From the NCBI RefSeq assembly GCF_002214185.1, contig NZ_CP022161.1, forward strand, positions 6,083,486 to 6,147,485: DNA of 64,000 bases, given 5' to 3'. The notes below the pieces were generated by a model. The model was not told where the DNA came from. It worked only from the letters and a program-made list of their open reading frames with translations, and searched no databases. This document shows, piece by piece, positions 49,750 through 58,328 of the stretch. Position 1 is the first letter of the stretch. The number at the start of each line of letters is the position of its first letter. A program made the position numbers and the translations under genes. This DNA is from Streptomyces capitiformicae. Its GTDB lineage: Bacteria; Actinomycetota; Actinomycetes; Streptomycetales; Streptomycetaceae.

Positions 49750-51114
49750 GTGACCACTGACGCTGCCGAACGCCACCCGCTGGCCTACCTGCTGGACCTG
49801 CGCGGGCTGAAAGCGGAGGCGTACCTGCTCCGTGTTGCCGAGCAGCACCAGCGCATGGGGTACGGGCAGATGGCGTACCGCAAGGAGAAGGCATCCCGGT
49901 GGATCGCAGGCGTCTACGCGCCCAGCTACCACACCCAACTCGCCATGGCCGCGCTTGAAGGCATCCCGCCCGAGGCGATCCACGCCCACGGCTGGCCGGG
50001 CTGGCTCCTGTTAGCCCTGCCGGACCACACCCTCTTCACCCTCCCGTGGACGACCACGGGGGCGGTGCATGCACTGGAGATCACAGGAGGTCCGGTGGAC
50101 CGCAGGAAGTTTCTGATCACCACGTCCGTCACCCTGGGCACCACCGTGGCGCAATGGTCCGCCGCCGCACCAGCGGGAGCGGCTCCCACCGCCGGCCGCC
50201 ACATCGGCGCCGACGTCCCCGCCCACTTCGAGCAGCGCCTTGACAGCCTGCGACGGCTCGATGACACAGTAGGCTCCGGCGACGTCTACGACGCGGCCCG
50301 CGCCGAACTCCGCCTGATCACCGCCACACTCAAGAACGCATCCTTCGGCGAGGGCGTCGAACGCCGCCTCTTCGGGGCGGCCGCAGAAGCGTCCCGCTCC
50401 GCAGGGTGGACGGCTTACGACAGTGGGAAGGCCGCCGCCGCCGAACGTCACTACTCCACCGCCCTGCGGGCTGCCGCCAGCGCCGACGATCCCGTGGTCG
50501 GAGCGAACATCCTCGCGTTCTGGGCCATCCAGCACTACTCCACCGGCAACCCCCGGGGCGCGGTCGACCTCATCGAGGCCGCCCTGTCCCAGGCACCGAG
50601 GACCGGCTCAGCCCGCCTGACCTCCATGCTCCACGCCCGCGCCTGCCGGGCCCACGCGCACGCCGGCGACACCCGAGCCGCCGGCCGATCCGCCAACGCA
50701 GCCCTTGACGCCTACGAGCACGCCGGACCCATCGAAGACGATCTCCCCTGCGTCTACTGGTACAACCTCGGCGAAACCCACCAGCTCCTCGGCAGCTCCG
50801 CGCTCAACCTGGGTAACCCCAAACAGGCCGTGGCCCACTTCCTCGAAGCCTCCACCGCCACCAGCCAGGAGGCGTACAACGGCGACGCCTTCCCCCGCGG
50901 CTATGCCATCTATCTGGCACGCCTCGCCGAAGCTCATCTCTGTCTCGGCGACGTCGACGCCGCCGTCGCCACCGCGCATGACGCCGTCGACCGGATGGGA
51001 GGCGTCACCTCCGCACGCGGCACCAACACCTTGGAAGACCTCCGCAAGAAACTCGCCCGCCGTCGCGGAATACCCGCCGTCGCTGACTTCCTGGACTACA
51101 CCGAGACCGAGTGA
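49750..51114 (+). CDS. XRE/TPR transcriptional regulator
   Basis: A 454-residue protein from GTG 49750. The N-terminal 90 residues (PLAYLLDLRGLKAEAYLLRVAEQH...KASRWIAGVYAP) look like an HTH region; a short segment with a hydrophobic stretch (TTSVTLGTTVAQWSAAAP) follows; the remainder is tetratricopeptide-like helices (GEGVERRLFGAAAEASR, TGNPRGAVDLIEAALSQAP, LGSSALNLGNPKQAVAHF). TPR regulators of this kind often bind a small signal or peptide. It faces the hydroxylase operon across the CGTTGC array and is its likely regulator. Confidence 0.82.
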   Translation: MTTDAAERHPLAYLLDLRGLKAEAYLLRVAEQHQRMGYGQMAYRKEKASRWIAGVYAPSYHTQLAMAALEGIPPEAIHAHGWPGWLLLALPDHTLFTLPWTTTGAVHALEITGGPVDRRKFLITTSVTLGTTVAQWSAAAPAGAAPTAGRHIGADVPAHFEQRLDSLRRLDDTVGSGDVYDAARAELRLITATLKNASFGEGVERRLFGAAAEASRSAGWTAYDSGKAAAAERHYSTALRAAASADDPVVGANILAFWAIQHYSTGNPRGAVDLIEAALSQAPRTGSARLTSMLHARACRAHAHAGDTRAAGRSANAALDAYEHAGPIEDDLPCVYWYNLGETHQLLGSSALNLGNPKQAVAHFLEASTATSQEAYNGDAFPRGYAIYLARLAEAHLCLGDVDAAVATAHDAVDRMGGVTSARGTNTLEDLRKKLARRRGIPAVADFLDYTETE

Positions 51115-51168
51115 ACCCCACCCCTCCGATGGGAGACGCTTGTCCGGGAAGGGGAGGGTCGAACGCTC

Positions 51169-51255
51169 GTACGCCGAACGGTGCCCCTCTCTCCCTTGCG
51201 GGAAGCGGCGAACGCACCGTTCGGCGTACCGTTCTGAGTGTCTAGTCCAGAACGG
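51169..51255. promoter_or_regulatory. Nested inverted repeats upstream of the second XRE regulator
   Basis: A perfect 16-base inverted repeat, GTACGCCGAACGGTGC (51169-51184) and GCACCGTTCGGCGTAC (51214-51229), is followed by a second pair, CCGTTCTG (51229-51236) and CAGAACGG (51248-51255). They occupy the gap before ATG 51264. They could be the autoregulatory operator, or the first could terminate the upstream gene. Confidence 0.6.
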
Positions 51256-51263
51256 AGCCAAGT

Positions 51264-52508
51264 ATGCCTCTCCCCAGTGACGAGCACATCGGGACGCGAG
51301 TCCGCATCGCCCGAAACGCAGCAGGACTGACGCAGGTTGAGCTGGCCGATTTCCTTGACCGAACCGACAGTTGGATGGCAAACGTAGAAGCGGGCCGCCA
51401 GTCGCTCGACCGGTACTCGGTGATCACGGAGATCGCTGACCGGTGCGACGTGGATGTGGTCTGGCTGCTCGGCCAGCCCTACCGGCTGCAGCGAAGCGGC
51501 GGGAACCTCGCCCACGCCCATATTCCGGCACTGCGCATGGGCTTGCGCAGGTCTGGGTTGATCCTCTCCGGTCATCCGGGGCTGAGTCCGCAGGGCCCGC
51601 AGATGCACCTCGCGACCATGCGGGCCCGCTCCCGCAAGGCCAACGTCGCGCGCCAGGCGGCGGATCTGCCGAAGGTCGCCACGCTGCTGCCGAACATGAT
51701 CGAGGATCTGAATACGGCGCTCCTGGTCACTCAGGGGCGGGCCCGTGAGAGCGTGCTGCGCCTCATGGTCGACGCGGCGCGCACGGCTCGTATGGCCTTG
51801 AATCAGCTGGGTTATCCCGATCTTGCCTGGATCGCTGCGGAGGTCGCGGCCGGCGCGGCGGCCCAGCTCGGCGATCCGGTGGTCAAGGGCACCGTGGCGT
51901 GGGACCGGTGTGGTGCGCTGCTGCATCAGGCGTCGTTGCGCGAGACGGTGGCGGTCGCGGACGCGGCGCTGCAGGACCTGGAGCCGTATGTCACGGGCCG
52001 CGGCGCCTCGGACAAGGCAGTGTCGATCAGGGGCGCGCTGCATCTGCGGTGTGCCATCGCGCACGCGCGTGGCAATCAGAAGGCGGATGCCTGGTCTCGG
52101 ATCGACGCGGCCTTGGAAGACGCGGACAGGCTCGGTCCTGAGTGGTACGACCTGGACGCTCACACGGTGTTCGGCCGGGGCACCGTGGCCGTGCACGCGG
52201 CTGAGGCCGGGGTCGAGGTCGATCAGCCGGACAAGGGCCTGAAGAAGGTGCCATCCGTCGACGTCGGCCAGGTGCCCAGCCGCGAGCGGCGCACGCACTA
52301 CGCGATTGATGAGGCGCGTGCCCTGCACCGGATGGGCAAAGACGCTTCCGCCGTGGTCAAGCTCAAAGCAGCGGCGACGGAAGCGGCGTACTACACCTAC
52401 GCCGATCCGATGGCGCGGGCACTCGTGTCCGACCTTGCACGGGTGGGCGTTCCTTCGCAGGCCGGAGCGCTGTCCGGGCTGATCCGGCACATGGAACTCG
52501 TGAGCTGA
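51264..52508 (+). CDS. XRE-family regulator with TPR-like C-terminus
   Basis: A 414-residue protein. GTRVRIARNAAGLTQVELADFLDRTDSWMANVEAGRQ (about 10-45) is a clear XRE HTH. The rest is helical and Ala-rich, TPR-like (RESVLRLMVDAARTARMALNQLG, LRETVAVADAALQDLEPYV). It precedes the prim-pol-like operon, after a strong terminator. Similar pairs are common in Streptomyces accessory DNA. It probably binds the inverted repeats just upstream. Confidence 0.88.
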   Translation: MPLPSDEHIGTRVRIARNAAGLTQVELADFLDRTDSWMANVEAGRQSLDRYSVITEIADRCDVDVVWLLGQPYRLQRSGGNLAHAHIPALRMGLRRSGLILSGHPGLSPQGPQMHLATMRARSRKANVARQAADLPKVATLLPNMIEDLNTALLVTQGRARESVLRLMVDAARTARMALNQLGYPDLAWIAAEVAAGAAAQLGDPVVKGTVAWDRCGALLHQASLRETVAVADAALQDLEPYVTGRGASDKAVSIRGALHLRCAIAHARGNQKADAWSRIDAALEDADRLGPEWYDLDAHTVFGRGTVAVHAAEAGVEVDQPDKGLKKVPSVDVGQVPSRERRTHYAIDEARALHRMGKDASAVVKLKAAATEAAYYTYADPMARALVSDLARVGVPSQAGALSGLIRHMELVS

Positions 52509-52533
52509 CCCTCCATCAACCCGGCCAGCAAAA

Positions 52534-52558
52534 CGCCCCCTAGTTTTTCTAGGGGGCG
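52534..52558 (+). terminator. Rho-independent-type hairpin
   Basis: CGCCCCCTAG and CTAGGGGGCG form a perfect 10-bp stem with a TTTTT loop, 25 bases after the regulator stop. Confidence 0.85.
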
Positions 52559-52629
52559 CGGTGCTTTCGGGCCTCCATCCTCAGACAGGTAACGATCCGT
52601 GTCTGAGTGATCACATGGGGGTTCGGCTT

Positions 52630-53214
52630 ATGGGGCCGATCAACACCTACTCCCCGACTGCGGCGGCTCGCGCCTATGTCCAGCTGGGATGGTCAGTGAC
52701 CGTAGGGCACCGGCTCCGGCCTCGTGCGGGCTGCACTTGCGGCAACACCAACTGCCCGGCTTTGGGCGCGCATCCGCTGGTCCCTCCGGGTCCCCGGCTC
52801 GTCGAGGACTCGATCGAGGAGGCGCTGCAGGAAGCCCCCGGAGGCTCCCTCATCGCGGCGACGATCCCTTTCGACGCGGTGCTCGTGCCGTACCCGATCG
52901 CCATGGCGGTCATGTTGCGGCTCGACCGCATCAGTCCCGTCCCCTGTCTCGTGACCCACGGGGCGACGGCGGCTCTGCTCGTGCTGCCGGTCACCGGCCG
53001 GTACGCGGCCGTCCACCCGAACGTCGAGGTACGCACCGGTCCGGACGGCTGGATCGCCCTGCCCCCGAGCAACGGGGCCCGGTGGGACACCCCGCCCTGG
53101 GTGGAGTCCACCCACATCCCGCACGAGCTCCTCAACGGCCAGGACGTCGGCCGTCACCTGCGCGAGGTGTTCAAGATGTCCACCGGAGCCAACACCAAGG
53201 GGGCTCTCCAGTGA
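52630..53214 (+). CDS. Prim-pol-like N-terminal domain protein
   Basis: A 194-residue protein. ATG 52630 has a GGGGG site eight bases upstream; earlier in-frame starts do not. Residues 15-60 read VQLGWSVTVGHRLRPRAGCTCGNTNCPALGAHPL, the entry part of prim-pol domains with a zinc-type Cys cluster. The catalytic DxD is not visible (VLVPYPIAMAVM in its place), so it is probably a non-catalytic relative. It is coupled to the next gene (GTGA). Confidence 0.65.
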   Translation: MGPINTYSPTAAARAYVQLGWSVTVGHRLRPRAGCTCGNTNCPALGAHPLVPPGPRLVEDSIEEALQEAPGGSLIAATIPFDAVLVPYPIAMAVMLRLDRISPVPCLVTHGATAALLVLPVTGRYAAVHPNVEVRTGPDGWIALPPSNGARWDTPPWVESTHIPHELLNGQDVGRHLREVFKMSTGANTKGALQ

Positions 53215-53771
53215 CCGCTCGCCGAACCCCGAAGCGCAAGGCCCCCAAGACCCCTCCCTCATGGACGTCGCAGTACGGCGAGCCGCAGGGCAAACGCCGT
53301 GCCGAGCTGCTCGCCGCGAGCACCTGGTCATCGCGCCTTCTGCAGCACGACGGCGGTCAGGACGTCATCGTGCTGCCGCTCGGGCCCGGACTGGCGGCGC
53401 TCGACGCGGTACAGGTACCGATCGCGGACGGCCACGCGCTCATTGCCGACTACCTGCACGGGAAGTTGCTCGCGGTCGTGGCCAGCGGGTGGGCGCAGTT
53501 GTGGGAGTTCGTGCCGGACGTCCGGGTCGTGCCGTACGGGGGGTGGGTCGTGGTGCCCGCGCCGGGCGGCGCCGGGTCGTACGCCGCGTCGTGGCTGAGC
53601 CTGCCTCCCCCGCAGCTCCCCCAGGGCGAGGACCAGGGTGAGGACGAGACGACCGCCGGTCTCCGGCCGGATTCCCTGCGCGCGTTGGTGTCCGCCGGCG
53701 CCCTCGCCCCCCGGAGGCTGTACGAGGGCCTGGTCGGCCGACCCGCAGCGTGTGAGGCGGTGGCCTCGTGA
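53211..53771 (+). CDS. Hypothetical protein of the prim-pol-like operon
   Basis: A 186-residue protein, GTG 53211 overlapping the previous stop. The basic start (ARRTPKRKAPKTPPSW) is followed by a beta-rich part (QDVIVLPLGPGLAALDAV, WAQLWEFVPDVRVVPYGGWVVVP). No family recognised. Confidence 0.65.
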   Translation: MTARRTPKRKAPKTPPSWTSQYGEPQGKRRAELLAASTWSSRLLQHDGGQDVIVLPLGPGLAALDAVQVPIADGHALIADYLHGKLLAVVASGWAQLWEFVPDVRVVPYGGWVVVPAPGGAGSYAASWLSLPPPQLPQGEDQGEDETTAGLRPDSLRALVSAGALAPRRLYEGLVGRPAACEAVAS

Positions 53772-54169
53772 GCACGCACACCAACACGCACACCGTGCTG
53801 TACGACCCCGAGGGCCTCATCGAGGCGGAACTACCCCTCGACCGCGAGCCGTACATGTGCCTGGTCAAAGCGGTGCTGGCCTGGGCCGACAACGCGGTCC
53901 TGCCCCCGAGCGACTGCGAACAGATCGCCCTGCAGCTGACCGGGCACGCGCGTGCTGTCGCCGCCGACGTCCGGCGCCACTGCGGCAAGCTGCCCATCCT
54001 CAACGCGACCCGGATCCTGACCGAGGTGGTCCTCACCGAGGCCCATCTCCGGCTGGCCGAGCCCTACCAGGGCACCGTTCGCTGCGTACGCCAACGGGCC
54101 CACATGGTCAAGGCGTTGTACGAGCGCCTGGACCGACTCGCCCCTCCCGAAGAGGCGTCCCCCACCTGA
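53768..54169 (+). CDS. DUF6415-like small protein
   Basis: A 133-residue protein overlapping the previous stop by four bases. CLVKAVLAWADNAVLPPSDCEQ, then HARAVAADVRRHCGKLPI and a final helix (RCVRQRAHMVKALYERLDRL). This looks like the helical Streptomyces family DUF6415, from memory. It ends a three-gene transcript with the prim-pol-like protein. Function unknown. Confidence 0.65.
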   Translation: MSTHTNTHTVLYDPEGLIEAELPLDREPYMCLVKAVLAWADNAVLPPSDCEQIALQLTGHARAVAADVRRHCGKLPILNATRILTEVVLTEAHLRLAEPYQGTVRCVRQRAHMVKALYERLDRLAPPEEASPT

Positions 54170-54321
54170 CCTCCCCAGAGGGCGTCGTCCAGCGCCATCC
54201 CCCGTGTGTTCGGGCCTGGTCGACGCCGGGGCCCCGGCGGTTTACACCTCCACCCGCAGCCGCCGGGGCTCCGTTTGATTGCCGCGAAGACACCCATCCC
54301 GCTTGACGAAGGGACTCGCAC

Positions 54322-55101
54322 ATGACGTACGACAGCGACACCTACGGCGACCGCACCGCAGACGAATACGACGCGCTGTACAGCGACTTCGTGCCGCCGG
54401 CCGCGCAGATCCGATTACTGGCCGACCTGGCGGGCACCACGCCCGCCGTGGAGATCGGCTCCGGCACCGGACGGGTTACCCTGCCGCTGGCCGAGCACGT
54501 TCCGGTCCTCGCGGTCGACGCGTCCGAGGAGATGACCCGCCAACTGGCGAAGAAGACCGGCACCCTGCCCATCACCCCGATCACGGCGGACGCCGCCCAC
54601 TACTTGGCGGGCAGGCGCGTGGATCTCGTGTTCGCCTGCTTCAACACGTTCTTCCTGCTGGCCTCCGAAACAACCCAGCGGGCATTCCTGCGCAACGCCG
54701 CCCGCATGCTCAACGGCAACGGCACGCTCCTGATCGAGACCTTCGTCCCGCGGCCCGGCCAGCGCCTGCCTGACGGGCCTCACCCGGGGGTGTTCCCCAA
54801 GGGGCGCAGCGTCGTCGCGCTCAAGCGCCGGACCGTTGACACCGTGGTGGTCTTCGCCGCCGAAAACCACGACGCCGAGCAGGAGTTCCACTACTCCGAG
54901 ATCGTCCTGCGCGACGGAGAGCCGGTGCGCGTGCTGCCCGGCCAGATGCGCTACTGGCGCCCCGAGCAGATCGACGCGCTCGCCGGTGAGGCCGGGCTGC
55001 TGCTGCGGGAGCGGTGGGAGGACTGGGAGCGCACCCCGTACGACGCGGCCACCAGCGGCCGGCACATCTCCCTGTACCGGCTCGCCGGACAGGACCTGTA
55101 G
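54322..55101 (+). CDS. SAM-dependent methyltransferase
   Basis: A 259-residue class I methyltransferase. Motif I is VEIGSGTGRVTLPLA (about 43-57), acidic motif II is VLAVDASEEMT, and motif IV is LVFACFNTFFLL. It should methylate a small molecule. It converges on the Ddl-like gene, with a shared hairpin between. The substrate is unknown. Confidence 0.9.
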   Translation: MTYDSDTYGDRTADEYDALYSDFVPPAAQIRLLADLAGTTPAVEIGSGTGRVTLPLAEHVPVLAVDASEEMTRQLAKKTGTLPITPITADAAHYLAGRRVDLVFACFNTFFLLASETTQRAFLRNAARMLNGNGTLLIETFVPRPGQRLPDGPHPGVFPKGRSVVALKRRTVDTVVVFAAENHDAEQEFHYSEIVLRDGEPVRVLPGQMRYWRPEQIDALAGEAGLLLRERWEDWERTPYDAATSGRHISLYRLAGQDL

Positions 55102-55111
55102 CACGCACGAA

Positions 55112-55144
55112 GGCCGCCGCACCCCTTGCCCGGGTGCGGCGGCC
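55112..55144. terminator. Bidirectional terminator between convergent genes
   Basis: GGCCGCCGCACCC pairs with GGGTGCGGCGGCC around a seven-base loop, between the methyltransferase stop (55101) and the Ddl-like stop (55156). Confidence 0.8.
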
Positions 55145-55155
55145 GTGGTGTGTCG

Positions 55156-56124
55156 TCAGGCGGACAGGTCGTGTCGGTGGGCGGCCTGGGCCGCGAGGTC
55201 GCGGCAGAAGACTCCGAAGTCGAGGCCCGCCTCTGCGAGCGCCATGGGGTAGGTACTGGTCTCTGTCATCCCGGGGGCGACGTTCGTCTCCAGGACGAAG
55301 ACCTCCCCGGCCTCGGTGACGATTGCGTCCGTACGCGACAAGTCCAGCAGCCCCAGCGCCTCGTGCGCGGCGACGGCCACCCTGGCGGCCTCCTGCGCCA
55401 CCTCGGCGGGAAGGCGGGCCGGACAGTGGAACTCGACCGCGCCGGGGGTGTAGCGGGCGGTGTAGTCGTACAGGCCCGTCCCCGCATCGATCTCGACTGC
55501 CGGCAACGCACGCGGTCCGTCGCCGAGATCCGCCACCCCCACGGCGATCTCCGTGCCTGTCACGCGCCGCTCGATCAGCGCCTCGTCGTGGTACGCGAAG
55601 CACGTCATCAGGGCCTGCGGCAGGTCCTCCGGCGACTCCACCCGGCTCACGCCGAACGCGCTGCCGCACGCGCGCGGCTTGACGAACAGATCAGGCCCCA
55701 GCCTCGCCAGGACCCGGGCTGTCAGCTCCGCGGCGCCCAGGTCGTGGAACGCCTGCTTCGGCAGCGTCACCGACTCCGGGGTCTGCAGCCCCGCCTCCTG
55801 CAAGATCGCCTTGGCGGTGGTCTTGTCGAACGCCGTACGGCACGCGTACGGGCGGGCGCCGACGTAGGGCACCCCGGCCAGCTCCAGGACCTCCTTTATG
55901 GTCCCGTCCTCCCCGGCGACGCCGTGCAGCACGGGGAAGACCACGCTCGGCGCGTCCGCCGCCAGCGCGGGCAGCAGGTCCTTGCCGATGTCGCGGAGCT
56001 CCACCTCGACCCCGCCGGCCCGGCGCAGCGCGTCGGCCACCCTCGATCCGGAGCGCAGCGACACCTCGCGTTCCGGTGACAGGCCCCCAGCGATGACGAT
56101 GACGTTCAGGTCGCTCATGCTCAT
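55156..56124 (-). CDS. D-alanine--D-alanine ligase-like ATP-grasp enzyme
   Basis: A 322-residue ATP-grasp protein, ATG 56124 after GAGGAAC (ATG 56118 possible). Ddl-like motifs: GGLSPEREVSLRSG, VFPVLHGVAGEDGTIKE, VPYVGARPYACRTAFDKTTAK, the C-terminal FVLETNVAPGMTETST. The family joins D-Ala to D-Ala or other amino acids with ATP. It has no mur genes beside it, so it may make a dipeptide for a product or change a resistance target. It is followed in the same transcript order by, and lies 23 bases after, an aminotransferase gene. Confidence 0.88.
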   Translation of the reverse strand: MSMSDLNVIVIAGGLSPEREVSLRSGSRVADALRRAGGVEVELRDIGKDLLPALAADAPSVVFPVLHGVAGEDGTIKEVLELAGVPYVGARPYACRTAFDKTTAKAILQEAGLQTPESVTLPKQAFHDLGAAELTARVLARLGPDLFVKPRACGSAFGVSRVESPEDLPQALMTCFAYHDEALIERRVTGTEIAVGVADLGDGPRALPAVEIDAGTGLYDYTARYTPGAVEFHCPARLPAEVAQEAARVAVAAHEALGLLDLSRTDAIVTEAGEVFVLETNVAPGMTETSTYPMALAEAGLDFGVFCRDLAAQAAHRHDLSA

Positions 56125-56147
56125 CCGTTCCTCTGTCTGTCGGGGCG

Positions 56148-57455
56148 TCAGGAGTGGTCCGGGCCCGGGGTCTGCGGGCCTCGGCTGTGCGGGTGCGCGG
56201 TGGTGCCGAACGTCTCCCACAGCTCCAGCTCGCCGCGGATCACCCCGGCCAAGGTGCGTACGCCCTCGGCGATGCGTTCTGGCGGCGGATAGCAGTACGA
56301 CAGGCGCATGGCCCGCTGCCCGGCGCCATCGGCGTAGAAGCCGGTGCCGGGCACGTAGGCCACCCTGTTCTGGACTGCCCGGGGCAGCATGGCCTTGGAG
56401 TCCAGGCCCTCGGGCAGCGTCACCCACACGAAGAAGCCGCCGCCCGGCCGTGTCCACGACACCCCCGCCGGCATGTGCTCCTGCAGGGCGTTGAGCATCG
56501 CGTCGCGCCGTTCCCGGTACATCTCCCGGAAGGCTTTGAGCTGCTCCTGCCACGGCTGGGTGCGCAGGTACCGGTCCACGGCGAGCTGGGCGAACGCGGA
56601 GTGGGACAGCATCGCGCTCTCGGCGGCCAGCACCAGCTTGTCCCGTACTGCGGACGGAGCCAGGGCCCAGCCCACCCGCAGCCCCGGCGCCAGGGTCTTG
56701 GAGAACGACCCCAGGTAGACGACGTCCGCGGGTGCGTCGGCACGCAGGGCGCGCATCGGCTCGCCTTCCAGGTGCAGCAGCCCGTAGGGGTTGTCCTCCA
56801 GCACGAGCACCCCGGCGCGGCGGCACACCTCCAGGACGCGTAACCGCCGCTCGGCGGCCAGCGTGACCCCGGCCGGATTCTGGAAGGTCGGCACCGTGTA
56901 GAACAGCTTCGCCTTCCGCCCGGCGCGCTCCAGCCGGGCGAACGTCTCCGCCAACGCCTCAGGCAGCACGCCCAGCTCGTCCATGTCGACGTGGACGGCG
57001 CGGGCCTGGTACGCGGCGAACGTGCCCAGGGCCGTGACGTACGTCGGGCCCTCGGTGACCACCGTGTCCCCCGGGTCGAGGAACACGCGCGCGACCAGGT
57101 CCAGCGCCTGCTGCGAGCCGACGGTGACCACCACGTCGTCCGGGTGCGCGTCGATGCCCTCTTCGGCCATCACCGTGCAGATCGTCTCCCGCAGGCTCGG
57201 ATCCCCCTGGGCGGACCCGTACTGCAGGGCGACCGACCCGCGCTCCGTCACCAGGTCGGCCATCATCGCCGCCACGGCATCCATGGGCAGCGCGGACACG
57301 TTCGGCATCCCACCCGCCAGTGAAACGATCTCCGGCCGCGCGGCCACCGCGAACAGCGCCCGCACCTCGCTCGCGACCATCCCCTCGGCCCTCGCTGCGT
57401 AATGGCCGAGCCAGGGATCAACCCGTGACCCCCGGGATGGTTCATCCGACTGCAT
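56148..57455 (-). CDS. PLP-dependent aminotransferase (2-aminoadipate/LysN-like)
   Basis: A 435-residue fold-type I enzyme. Visible are VTVGSQQALDLVARVFLDPGD, FYTVPTFQNPAGVTLA, LEDNPYGLL and SFSKTLAPGLRVGW with the PLP lysine. This is the multifunctional aminotransferase class related to LysN and MocR C-termini, but without an HTH domain. It precedes the Ddl-like gene by 23 bases, so they form a two-gene operon that could supply an amino acid and ligate it. Confidence 0.92.
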   Translation of the reverse strand: MQSDEPSRGSRVDPWLGHYAARAEGMVASEVRALFAVAARPEIVSLAGGMPNVSALPMDAVAAMMADLVTERGSVALQYGSAQGDPSLRETICTVMAEEGIDAHPDDVVVTVGSQQALDLVARVFLDPGDTVVTEGPTYVTALGTFAAYQARAVHVDMDELGVLPEALAETFARLERAGRKAKLFYTVPTFQNPAGVTLAAERRLRVLEVCRRAGVLVLEDNPYGLLHLEGEPMRALRADAPADVVYLGSFSKTLAPGLRVGWALAPSAVRDKLVLAAESAMLSHSAFAQLAVDRYLRTQPWQEQLKAFREMYRERRDAMLNALQEHMPAGVSWTRPGGGFFVWVTLPEGLDSKAMLPRAVQNRVAYVPGTGFYADGAGQRAMRLSYCYPPPERIAEGVRTLAGVIRGELELWETFGTTAHPHSRGPQTPGPDHS

Positions 57456-57658
57456 CCGTCCGCTCCCTGTCCGTCACCACTGGGGCCACCGACACTACTG
57501 GCCACGCACCCGGCACCGGCACGCAACGACAGACAGAGCACTCCAGTACGCCCACGCGCGCGTCGACCTGCGCAAGCAGTGCAAAAAGGATCTGGGCGCC
57601 TACGGGGAGGATCACGACGTGCGGCACCCCGGCGTCACCGGCACCCGCGCCCGAGGGG

Positions 57659-58105
57659 TCAGGGCATCGAGCCGTCCGAGTTCCAGGTGACCATGAGAAA
57701 GACAGCGAAGGCGATGAACACGGCTAGGAAGAGCATCGCACCGCCCGTGCTCGCGGCGAGCTTCCCTTGGGCCGGGACCTTGGCAGTGGCGCGTTCGGGG
57801 CGCTCCGGCAGATAGTGCACGGTGACGATGTCGCCCTCGACTGTGGTCGACGGCCCGCCCTCCTCGTCGAACCGGATGACACGCCCGTCACCGGTCGTGA
57901 ACTCGTAGACGTGGTGCAGCGTTGTGCGCACTGTGTTGTTCCCGCCGCCGCTGGTCGTCGTGTACGACCTGACACACCGTGCTTGGGCTGTGATCCCCCT
58001 GGTCCATGCAGCGCTGACCTGGCGGGACCGGCGGAGCAGGACGACGGCGATGTACACCGCGAAGAGAATCAAGAGGATGGGTACGACGTTGAACAGAGCT
58101 TCCAT
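57659..58105 (-). CDS. DUF3592-like membrane protein
   Basis: A 148-residue protein from ATG 58105. Two membrane helices, VVPILLILFAVYIAVVLL at the N-terminus and AMLFLAVFIAFAVFLMV near the end, enclose a beta-rich domain (AQARCVRSYTTTSGG, VYEFTTGDGRVIRFDEEGG, DIVTVHYLPERPE). That layout fits DUF3592 proteins. Function unknown. Confidence 0.85.
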   Translation of the reverse strand: MEALFNVVPILLILFAVYIAVVLLRRSRQVSAAWTRGITAQARCVRSYTTTSGGGNNTVRTTLHHVYEFTTGDGRVIRFDEEGGPSTTVEGDIVTVHYLPERPERATAKVPAQGKLAASTGGAMLFLAVFIAFAVFLMVTWNSDGSMP

Positions 58106-58328
58106 GGGATCCCCCGAGGGCGTACGGCGACTTGCGCGGTCCAGGTCTGCGGCCCGTCGACGGCCCGTTCCCCAGCAACGCCCCTGATTCAGTCGCAGAG
58201 GAAGCCAACGATGGGCCGAGCGCCGTTGGTCGGCGCGGGTCGCAGCTGTCACCGGCGGCGGGCCGGGCCGACGAGACCTCCATGGCGTCGGCTGTACAGC
58301 CCGGCCAGCACGGGTAGGCGCTTGGGGA

